From Triatoma infestans (lineage: Eukaryota > Arthropoda > Insecta > Hemiptera > Reduviidae): a stretch of DNA of 64,000 bases. The position numbers were made by a program, and so were the translations under genes. Location: NCBI GenBank assembly GCA_011037195.1, contig JAAEAF010006181.1, positions 1 to 64,000 on the forward strand, written 5' to 3'. Of the stretch, positions 26,401 through 38,400 are shown piece after piece; the first letter of the stretch is position 1; the number at the start of each line of letters is the position of its first letter. Under the pieces are notes generated by a model. That model made no database searches, had not been told where the DNA came from, and worked only from the letters and a program-made list of their open reading frames with translations.

Positions 26401-29400
26401 AAATAATATAATTCTGTTGAATCAATACCTTGTACTTAACTTTATGATTTATCAAATGCCAACTTCCAGAGAAGCAATGGATTTCCATATATTAACGGTT
26501 GTATTGCAAGATGGTGGCACACCAGCTAAAAGAAACTTTGCCAGAGTTTTCATCAACGTTACAGATATTAATGATCACATGCCAGAATTCAGTGTTGATA
26601 TGATTGAAACAAGATTGTACAGTTCGGCAGCTGTGGGCACCAAAGTTACTAATATTGTTGCCAATGATTTGGATTCCAGGGAGAATGGCACTGTCAGTTA
26701 TAGCATTCTGTCAGGTAATGATCACTACATTATCTTGTTTGAATGCTATCATATTTTGTATTAATATGTATAATAATTATCGTTAATGCAAAGCCTTATT
26801 GTTGAAGTTATAAAATATTATAGTTAAAATTTGATGAGGCCATTTCAGATTCAGTATTTATTCTATGGGAAATCTCTTTAAATTGATATTTTAATAAGTC
26901 ACCATCAATTTAACTCCAAATTAAAGTTCAGATAAAAATTCTCTCGCATTCTATTTTTCACCATTTTATTTCTTATTTAAGTAATTGTTTAGTGGGGTGC
27001 TTGTAATTTATATCTTTTGGAAACCCAGCAGTCTGACAATTGAATTGAAAACTTCATAGTAAAACTTAGGCGGCTTGTTAATTTCATATTTACGAAAATA
27101 AATGTATCTTCTTCATTCTTTTTTCCTTCAAAATATTAAATTTTTATTGAAATCGTAGTTACATATTGCTTTCTGCAATTCAATAAGCAAGATTTTTACT
27201 ATCTCTATAATACTCTGTGCAGTGAAGAATCTTCTGTAGAATAGAATTATTTTCTTAAATTCTCAATTTGTATTTGAAATATATTTATTTTTTTAAGGAA
27301 ATGATGGTGGTAAATTTTCAATTCATCCAGAATTTGGTGATATTATATTAAACAAACCTCTTGGATCTTCCAGTTTATTGGAATATACACTGATAATCAA
27401 AGCAACAGATTTTGGTCCAGAAAAATTGTATAATACTATACCAGTGCATATTATAGTTGTACCACCTAGAGATAATCCACCCAAGTGAGTTTCCTATTTT
27501 TTTTAATGCCGCATCGATATTTTTTTTATTATAGTAATTCTTTTATATCATTATTTTTTTTTTTTTTTTGTGTAAATATGAAGTATAGTGGGACTAATAT
27601 GGCTGATACTGGAATCCATACCGCCTTATCCCTCACCACATCTAAATCTAAAAGTAATATAAAAATAAACGTATTGATTACAAAACTTAATATAACAATT
27701 AAAGAATCTTTAAATCGTTGTGGTGGGTGGTTGGTTCCGCAGAACTGGAAAGCATCAGAGACATTTTCCGTGGTAGCCTGCTTCATTTTGTGGTCATCGA
27801 CCGGTTTCGGGCGTTCGCCCATCTTCAGGATGCGTTTGTCAGACAGTTTGATAACACCGACTTGCACAGAGCAAATTCAGTTTATACACTCATGACTCGG
27901 AAAAATGTCTCTGATGAATCTTTTAATCTGTTGTGGTGGTTGGTTCCGCAGAGCTGGAAAGCATCAGAGACATTTTCCGTGGTCGCCTGCTCGTCTGTGT
28001 TGGCGCACTGTCTGAAAAACGCATCCTGAAGATGGGCGAACGCCCGAAACCGGTCGATGACCACAAAATGAAGCAGGCTACCACGGAAAATGTCTCTGAA
28101 TCTTTTAATCATTAACACATGCAAAGTGGTTGTCAGACTATGAAATAAAAGGGGACATTATTATTCTAAAAGCAAGTTGTCAAGGGGCTTGGGGGAACCA
28201 ATTAAACAGTGAAATGATGAAATTCATAAACAAATAAATTAATGATTATTGTTATATGTGAAAAAGAAAGTTAAATAAGGTAATTAATTTTTAGTAGTTG
28301 GAAAAATGTTAGCCATATTGGATTCACCATACTTCATGATTACCTTTATTTTTATTTATTATAATAGTTATATTAATAATTTATTAAAGATATAAAACAG
28401 AACAATATTAGACATTTAATTTTTTTTTTTAAGATTTTTGTATAAAGAAATCACCGTTGAAGTTTATGAAAACAGCCCAAGTGGTACGCTTGTAGTGCAG
28501 TTGGAAGCATATGGCTGGGGTATATTATTTGAGATAACTAAAGGAAATATTGACTCATCATTTAACATAAATCCAACTACTGGAACTTTGACTACCAGTA
28601 AACCGTTAGATTGTGAAGAGAGGGATGTTTACAATCTTACTGTAGCAGCACAGAACATGGTAATTATTTGATATTACAGTATTCCTATTAACTAATTTAC
28701 CCAGTAGTAGGGATAATGTTCAGTGCAATGTTTTACAAATTATACAAACAATGGTTTATTTTACTACCTAGTTATAAGTCGCTGACAGTGTTTCACTTAT
28801 TTGAAGAAGAGTCTGAGGAGTTCTATTTGTAACTGAATACTGATTTATTTATCAGTGAAATGTTTTTACAATCATAAAATAAGAATTAACCAAAGAAAAC
28901 TTAAAGAACACACAATTAGAATAATCATTTCTACTTATATATATTATAAAATATTAATAAATATATTTCTGGGAGAAAAAACCCTAATCTCCTCTCCAGG
29001 CACAGAAAAAAATGAGAACTTTACAATATTCCAAATGTTAATATCAGATATATTATTGTAGATACAGATTTTTATATTGGAAAAAAATATTCCTTCAACT
29101 GCCCTTATTGATAGAAAAACTGGATGAAACTTGGTCTGTTATAAAGGGACCTGTTGTTTTCGTCCTCACGTTGGTCTATTGGTACTCGCCACTCGCCATT
29201 GGAGCACAGTGGCGTGGTTGGATTACCGTGTGGGCAAAGACGGGTTGATTGACGACCATCGTGCTAAAAAACTTGGGCGCTACAGTTAGTAGCGAACCTT
29301 GGTCGCACTGGAATGGGAACCGTAGGATGATTATCAGACGCACGCTTCCAATAAAAATTGCTTTCTAGCATTCGTAGCCTGCTGTGTTAAAGATAAGGTT

Positions 29401-32400
29401 CCTGATGTTTTCTGAAAGGTTTAAAGTTTTGTTTAGATGCTGACCATGGAACCTTTGAACTTGGACAGTCGGCCGTTTGTTGTTGAAACGTTCTTTGAAA
29501 ATATGATTTTGCACTCTCTTTTGGAATGGTTCTTTCACTTTACACGATTATACAAAGATAACTAATTTTCCGCAGTGCAGAGTCGACTTTTCCTTCGGGG
29601 CTGCTGGTTCATCGCCATTGTCTAGCTCTACATTTCATTCTTATTATATCCATTTTTTTTTTTCGACTTGGCTGGTGTAGCAAAGAGTACAGGCTATGTG
29701 GATTCAGGGACAGTATTAAAATATATTTCTGATACTAAATTAGATTTTTGGCTTCCTGTATCAAGTATATTACGCTAGATACAGAGCTATATATTGGGAA
29801 AATATTTTCCTTTAACTCCTCCTTTTGATAGAAAAAACTATGAAACATATTATACAGACCCAACTTGCATTATACAATATTTAAACAAGTTATGTCGACC
29901 CTTATCTGACATATCGACTTTTACCAAAGTTATAATTTTACAAAAGCATCAACCGGTCCCAATTTTATCAACCAAGCTTCAAATTTTATGAAAGTAATTG
30001 CATTTTTTTCTCCTCGTTATAAATAGACGGGAAAGAGAAAAATGCAAATTACAGCAAAAAATAGTGTCTTTTTCATGAAACGCGTAAAAAATAGTTTCGT
30101 AACTTTCAATTGCAATTTATTCCATTAAAATTTTGTGATAAGAATCAATTTTTTGCATTTAGTGATCAAACATTTTGAAAAGTTAATGTTTATAAAAAAA
30201 AATTATCTCTTTATGAAAAATCATTATATGAACTTTTATTTTGATTATAATTACAGGCCGGAGGAAAAAGTTTCTGTAGCATTACAGTTCATATCTTAGA
30301 TGAGAATGATAATGCACCGCATTTCGAAACTACAGAATTACAAGGATGGATCTTGGAGAGTGCGCCAGTCGGGTCGTTGATAATGAGCGAACTTGGAGTA
30401 CCACTTGTGCCTTTGGCCACTGATCGTGATCAACATGTGAACGCTTTGCTCACATTCCAGTTCATCAATAGGAACCATTCATCTATGTTCCATATTGATC
30501 CTAATACAGGTATTATTTTGAAATAAAAGTTTTTTTATATAACCATAGTAAGCTTCAGAATTATTTACTTAAAAACATCATATCATTTAATAGGAGCAAT
30601 AAGGACTGTTGTTTGTTTGGACTACGAAAAAATGCCAAGCATCATAGTGACGTTGATTGTGGTAGATAAAGGCAAACCAAGATTAACCTCAGACACAATG
30701 GCCAAAGTTAATATTAATGTTATTGATGTGAATGATTCCCCTCCCGTTTTCAATCAGAACGTTTATAACGCTACAGTATTGGTACCAACATTTCAAGGCG
30801 TAACAGTTGTTAAAGTAAGTTAGTTATTTTGTTTTTGTTTTTTTAACAATTATAAAAGGAAATAAAAATATTCTAATATGTTTATACATTTTAACAATTT
30901 AATTAAAAATTTTCTACAGTTATATGCTTCTGATGCAGACTCCGTTAACCTTACTTACAAAATCACAGAAGGAAATTCACACAATACATACGCAATAGAT
31001 ACATCAACGGGCCTAATTACAATAAACGACAAAAATAAATCACCCAACACTTCGCATCGTTTAAAAGTTTCAGTAACAGATGGAAAGTATACTTCAGAAT
31101 CGTGAGTATTGTATTTAAGATTGTTATTAATTTAATTATTCATTCCTTTTGCAAGTAAATACTATCTCGGTGTTCCCAATTTTTTTTTTCTCTCACATCT
31201 AATAAGAGGAAGTATTGTGATCATGTTTTCGAAATTGGGTTTTTATGAGAAATACATGTTTTGGGGTTCCCTGATTACCAATATATATATATATGTAGGG
31301 GGAGCGTGAGTGTGTGGGTCAACAGAATATCTCAAAAAAGAAAAGTCGCAGGAAGCTCAAATTTGGTATTCCATTTACGCATTGCCATCGCATCAAACAC
31401 GAAGATTTTGAGCAAAATCCAACAACCGGAAGTGCGACTTTGCTGAATTTTGTATTTATGATTTTCTCGAAATCGTGTTCAACGATATGTAAAAGTCTCC
31501 CCTTAAACAAATTCCTATTTAACATTTTCTTCTCCAGTTTCGGAGGTATATCTCTAAGTATATCTTAAAAAGGGTCGGCGACATACTACACCCTTGCAAG
31601 TCCTTTAGATGTGGAGCTTATCGATAGGTGATTTCCTATCTTTACTTGACATCCTGGGACTCAAGTTATTCATTCCTTTAAATAATTATAAAAAAATCCG
31701 TTTGAAAATAGACTTCAATTCGGGTCAATTTGTATTACTTGGCTTTTTCTTTTTTGTTTTATTTTGAAATGAGAACGTCAGGTTCCAAACAAAGATTGGA
31801 TATTGCTGTTGAAAGAGGTTATCACATTTTTTATTTTACTACAAATCGTTATTGTTTCAGGATTGTAAATGTGAGATGGCTTCCAATTGAAGATGACGGA
31901 GAAAAAGGTATCTCATTCCAAAAGAAAAGTTATCAAGGAGCGGTATTGGAGAACAGTACTCAATCTATTATTGTAACACTAGTCAGTGTAACTGGAGCGC
32001 AATTAAATGAACACGTAGAATATTCCATCCTAAATCCAGTACCAGAATTCACCATCGGTCCCATATCGGGCGCTATTCGGACAACCGGAATACCTTTGGA
32101 TAGAGAATCTAAAGAGATGTATACATTTATTGTTCAGGTATTGTGATGTTAATTTATTACAAAACAGTACACTGAATTGCAGTTTCATTAAAAATTAAAC
32201 AAATAATTTATAAATTATTATTTTAAAGGCGGAGAGTAAATTAGCAACACTAGAACATATCCCATTCAGCAGAAGAGTAGCAAGAACTGAAGTAGTTTTG
32301 TCTGTGCTTGATATTAATGATAATTGTCCAGTAATCGCAAATTTGGAGCAACATGCAGTAATTTCGATTTCAGCTAAAAAACATCATTTTATAACAAAGG

Positions 32401-35400
32401 TAAACAAAGCGTTGTTAATTAAATTTAATCTAGTAGTTGTAATCATTCGTTTATTTTTTATGACTTTATTATTTTATTTAGATTACTGCTTATGATGCGG
32501 ATAAAGGCGAGAATGGAGAAGTTAGCTATGAGCTTGAAAAACAATTTTCTGATATTTTTAAAATTTGCCCTAAATCTGGTAACATTACATTAAAACAACA
32601 GTTACCTACACATTTGAAAGAATATAACATTGGAGTAATTGTGAAAGATGGAGGTATTGTTAATTAGTTTTATCTCTAATTTAATGAAAACCTTCTTTTT
32701 AATATCCAAACGATTTTCTGTCTTTTCCAATTCAAAGTCCACTATTTATTTTTGCCTTGTAGGATTGCCACCATGTATGAAGAAAGTTAACGTCAAATTA
32801 ACAGTATTGGACCAAGAAACTCCAGTATTTGAACAACAATACTATGAATGTCAGGTTCCTGAAGATATTCCTGTAAATTCTCCTTTACCAATAACATTAA
32901 AAGCTCTATCTCCTTTGAATAATGATATCATTTACACCATTCATGATGGTGATATTTATGAGGAATTCCGGGCCCAGTATCATGCAGGTATTTATTTTTG
33001 TGAGATTTATTTTATATTTTATGAGATTTGTTTAATTCATGCTTAAGGATATTAAAATTTTCAATTTTTTTTTTAGGTTCTAGCAGTGGTTCAAGCTTTT
33101 GTTAGTATTATTACTGAGTGAAACTATTTTACTACTTTGTTATGTTTATTGGACATGTAATGGCTTAATCTTTATTGCAGGCGAGTTAATGGTACAAGAA
33201 CGTTTAGATTATGAAAATCAAGACAGTTATCTACTGAGAATAAGAGCAACAGACGCGATTACAAATAAATATTCTGAAGTTTTGCTCAGCCTTATAATTT
33301 TAGATGTCAATGATAATCCACCATTATTTGAATTCCCTACTTATAACATATCAGTTTTGGAAACTCTCCATATTGGAGGCTTGGTAACTCACATAGAAGC
33401 TACAGATAATGACACGGGTAATTTAACTACAAAAATTCATGAATAAACTAGATGTAATATTTTTACAGGGGATTATTGCACTGCCTCAGCCTCCGGGCAG
33501 TGTTCTCTAGCTACAGACAACACTGCCCATCAACGGACAGTGAGCTGTAGGGGCTTCTGGGAAGAAAAAATCTAAGGGCAGCATGCTGGATTTAAATCCG
33601 GGACCTCAGCGTTGCTAGTCCAGCTGAGGTCTAATTCCTCACTGAGCTATACCCTTGAGCTAATTCCTTTCTTCTCCCTTGGCTTAGCCAATTAATTAGG
33701 GACGGAGATCCTAGTTAATTATATTTTAATTCCACTAATATAGTCTCTAAAGGTCTTCATCAAAACCACCTGGATGGATTTGAAAGCCTACCTGAAAAAC
33801 TTCTAAATATTAAAAAGTTTTAACTTTGACTAAAGAGTGAATTTATTAGATTTTATTTTTAGGTGCCAATGGCAATATTCGTTATGTTATTGACCCAGAA
33901 CAAAGCGATTCAGCTTCTTATTTTCATGTAAGATCTGATACTGGTGACATATTTTTGAAAAAAGTTTTGGATTATGAAAATAAAAGATTACATCAAATAG
34001 TGGTAAAGGCTGTGGATACGGGCGTTCCAACGCTGATGTCCAAAGCTCGAATCTACATTAATGGTAAGTTCTCATCATATATTTTGAATTTTATCAATGA
34101 ACTGAGATTTATTTGCTTAAGTGCTAGTTGCTTAGATAATTGTAGTTCTCCAAGCAGCTGTTTTGCCAGCTATTCATTGGAATTTTTCCACATTCTTATA
34201 TATATTTATCAGTGATTTTCCAAACTTAACGTAAAAATCACTGAAAATGTACTTCTTAGTGTTATTTCTTGAAATAAAAAATTTGCGCCATCTTAATGAA
34301 GTTTATTTACTTTTTAAATTTCTAGTCATTGATATTTTGGACACTGCACCTCAAATACTTGGCCCAGTTAAAACTCATTTATTCGGTGGAGAAGCTACTA
34401 GAGGGCAGTTTGTATGCAATATTAGAGCCTTTCATACTACCGAAGGAGCCAATCTTTCTTATTCACTACTTACAAACAATCAAGCATTTCAATTGGATAA
34501 ACAAAATGGTCATTTTATTTGAACTTCTAAAAATTGGTATTGGTAAAATTCTACAGTTATTATAATTTATTTTTATTATTATGCAGGTGTTCTGACTGTT
34601 GCAAATCCTAAAAATATTAGCACCTATAATACCAATTTAAATGTATCCGTTAGTGATGGCGTATATACAAGTGTTTCTTCTATTCAGTTATATATGATTC
34701 CATCAAACCAACATAGTCCAAGATTTGAGAAACCAATATACGAAGTTGGAATAAAAGAAAATTTAATGGCTGGAACTTATGTGATAACTGTAACGGCTGA
34801 GGATAATGACGTGAACACTGGACATTATATACATTACAGCATTGCATCTGAGAAGATGCTTCATTATTTTACGATTAACAATTTGACAGGTTTATAATTT
34901 TCTATTTATGTTTACCTAATTGTAAAATAATAACTTTTGTTGTGCATTTTGCCAAATTTTGATTTGTATTTTTGGTTTTGCTTTTTAGGTGAAATCAGGA
35001 CCAGAGTGCCACTGGACAGAGAGTCTAAGGATTACTATGAAATTGTGGTGATGGCAAAAGATAATGGGGGCCGTAGTGGATTCACTACAGTCAGCGTTAC
35101 AGTAATCGATATAAATGATAATAGTCCACAGTTTTTATCACCGCGATTCTCTACCGCTATCTATAGTAATGCATCATCGACAACACCTATTCTTCAGGTA
35201 CGCATCTGATCAAACTCCATCGTGGTTTGGACGAAGCCTTTTACTATTTCACATGAAAACAACGTTTTAGCGAAGGAATTTTATGCGTATATGCCTATAT
35301 ATGTGTGTGTTTTTGTATGTGTGAAGAGAAAGAGAAAGTGAGAGAAACTTGAATGGACAACATTACTAAAAAATGGAAAATCGCAGCAAGTTCAAACTTC

Positions 35401-38400
35401 ACAATTCCTTTTAAAGTACCCTATAGGATAGACACTAACATTTTGACGCATTATTATTATGACCGGAAAATGCTTTTGTTGATTTTTTTTTCTTCTAATT
35501 TTAGCGTTATATGTTGAAAGCAGGACCAACTTGACTTTCCTCAAACTTACTGTTCTAACTACTAAACACATACAGGTCTAGTTCTTTTATTAGAAATCAG
35601 ATTTTATGAATGACTAGAAGGAGATCTGAAGTTAGGCTTCCTTCTCAGACATTTTTCAATAATTCTATGGTTCTACGACCTCTATAATATTAAGGGCAAC
35701 TAAACGTTTAGTAAAAGTTCAAGGCCAAAAGAAAATTTGTCATTTTAGAATAGTGGAAATTGCAATTAGAGAAAGTTGTATTCCCATTAAAAAAAAGGAA
35801 ACAGTTAATCACAGTTATTAAATATGAATTCTTTCAGGTTCAGGCAGTAGATTACGATGAAGGCTTATCTGGATCTTTAGAATATTTAATATATGCAAGT
35901 GGTAAAAAAGAGAATTTAGGATTATTCAATATAGATAAGACCAATGGAAACATCTTCCCTACGTCATTGATATTAGAATACGGTAATAAGGACTTTCATT
36001 GTTTACTAAATTGTGCTATGTTTATTATTCTGACGAAATAATTGTAAATAAACTTAGCTTTTCATTAATTTATTTTTATTGTTTCAGAAAAGACATTATA
36101 GCAATTTTTTGTGAGGGCTATGGATAATGGTTCGCCTGCCTTAGTTACTGAAGTTGCTGTTTCAATATTTATTGCGCCATTAAACATAAAATTACCCGTT
36201 TTTAAAAATGATGCCGATACATTCTTTATTTCTGAAGCTACTGAAGTTGGTAAGTAGAATTTGAATAATTGAAAAGATTATGATGACTAATATATATTAC
36301 CAATTTGCTAGAATTAATATAATGAGAATTTTCTCTCATTAAAAGCTTGTTTTCTTAATTTGTCTTACAGGTAGCTTAGTTACAGTTGTAAGTCCATCAA
36401 GTGATATTAACATGAAATTTAGTTTATATGGGAAAAGCGCAAAATTATTTGATATTAACAAAAATGGCCAAATAACATTGTCTAGGCCGTTAGATAGAGA
36501 AGAGACAGCAACACATAAATTAGCCGTATTATGCGAAACCATTTCCAAGCCCTCGTTGTCATTCACGCATATAATCACTTTACATATATTAGATGTGAAT
36601 GACAACAAACCATCATTTGAATCAGCTGTTTATGAAGTTTTTGTACCTGAAGACACACCTCATGGAGTTCCCATTATTAAAGGTTCTTTTTTTATCCCAT
36701 TTTCTTTTATTTTATAGATTAATGTATGGAAGTATGAGCATGGCTCCCCGCAATGCTGCATAACATCTGGGATTTTATCCGTCGAAGCATGCGTATTTTT
36801 CTTTTTCCTCAAACAACAAGCCTGGCTCTGACGATGGATGAGAATCCGAAAGCGATCAGGAAAAAGAAAAAGAAGCATGCAACGACGGATAAAATCCCAG
36901 ATATGTATTAATATTTGAGTTTTGTGTCATTTATATATAAATATTTGTTACAGTTAATGCGAACGATGCTGATGAAGGCAAAAATGGAGAGATTCATTAT
37001 TGGATGGAAGACGGATTAGGCATGTTTACACTGGATCGAGTTACAGGATGGATTCTTACTTTGGCACCTTTAGACTGGGAAAAACAGACCGAATTTAAAT
37101 TTAGCGTAGTTGCATTTGATAATGGGAATCCTGCTTTAAGTGATAAGTGTACAGTATATGTACATGTTTTAGATGTCAATGATAATCCTCCAGTTTTCAT
37201 TGAAAATATGTGGAATATTTCAAGTAAGTCTTTCAATTTATTACATTTATAATTTATTTTCTTATAAATTTGATATTTAAAAAAGAAGGGAAAAGTCTTA
37301 TTAATAGGTTACATTGATAATACAGAAATATAGAATACATATTTCATTCAGAATACTCTTTATTAATACAGTCTGTTTGTTTTGTTTAGTAGCGGAAGAT
37401 GCTTCTGTTGGTACATCTCTTATACCTCTTGAAACAACAGATGCAGATGCAGAATCTAAACCCTTAGATTTTTTCATTATCGACGGTGATGATAATTGTA
37501 ATTTTAATGTAAATAGTTCGGGAATAGTTTATATTTCAAGAAATTTAAATAGAGAATACATAGATAAGTATATATTGACTGTTTTGGCAACTGACGGAAA
37601 ATTTTCAGCTTTAAGTAAGATTACTATCGATGTTCTCGATGTAAATGGTAAGTTGTGGGTTTAACAGTAAGACCGTTATTTAACAAATTATTGTGGATTA
37701 TTTTTATTGGTTTTAATTTTATATTATCTATTTTCAGATGAAAAGCCTGAATGCTTGAAGAATATTTATAAAGTACAGATAAGTGAGGATGTATCAATAG
37801 GAACTTACGTCACAGCTATTCAGACTTTTGATCCGGATTTAATTCCAAATATTAAATTTCTTCTAGAAGGGGAAAATAGTGCTCATTTTACAATTAATAA
37901 TTTTACAGGTACTTTTATGTGCAAATCATATAGATAACCAAATATCTCTACATTTTATTTTTATCACGATTTGATTCATATCAATAAATAAAAAAAATTT
38001 TGCAGGGGAAATCAGAACTAACATACTGTTAGATCGAGAAACGGTAGCTGAATATGATTTAGATGTACATGTTGTTGATACTTATAATTCAAGTTGGAGC
38101 TGCAGTTCCAGAGTGTTGGTTACTTTGTTGGATATCAATGACTCACCTCCCAAATTTATATTATCTAATCTTAGTGCATCACTTCCCGAAAATTCTAAAG
38201 TAGGAGCTGTAGTGACTTTAGTACATGCAGTTGATAGTGATATTGGTAACGTGTATTAAAATATTTGATCATAAAATGAATTTAAATGCAAGATTATTTC
38301 ACTGTTAAACTGTTAAAAAAAAACTTCCACTGATTTAAAAAACATTTGTTAATTTTTGCAGGAATGAATTCTAAACTACGTTATTCGCTGACTGATTCAG

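Noticed and set aside
27485..28124. Several overlapping open frames on both strands
   Set aside because: They are produced by the inverted and direct repeats of a foldback element. The same peptide appears on both strands.
36088..36112. Explaining the TAG in exon 26 by a pair of compensating indels (reading KRHYSNF instead of KTL-stop-QF)
   Set aside because: That reading needs a two-base and a one-base change. The uninterrupted frame already aligns with FAT-type repeats if only one codon is changed, which is simpler.
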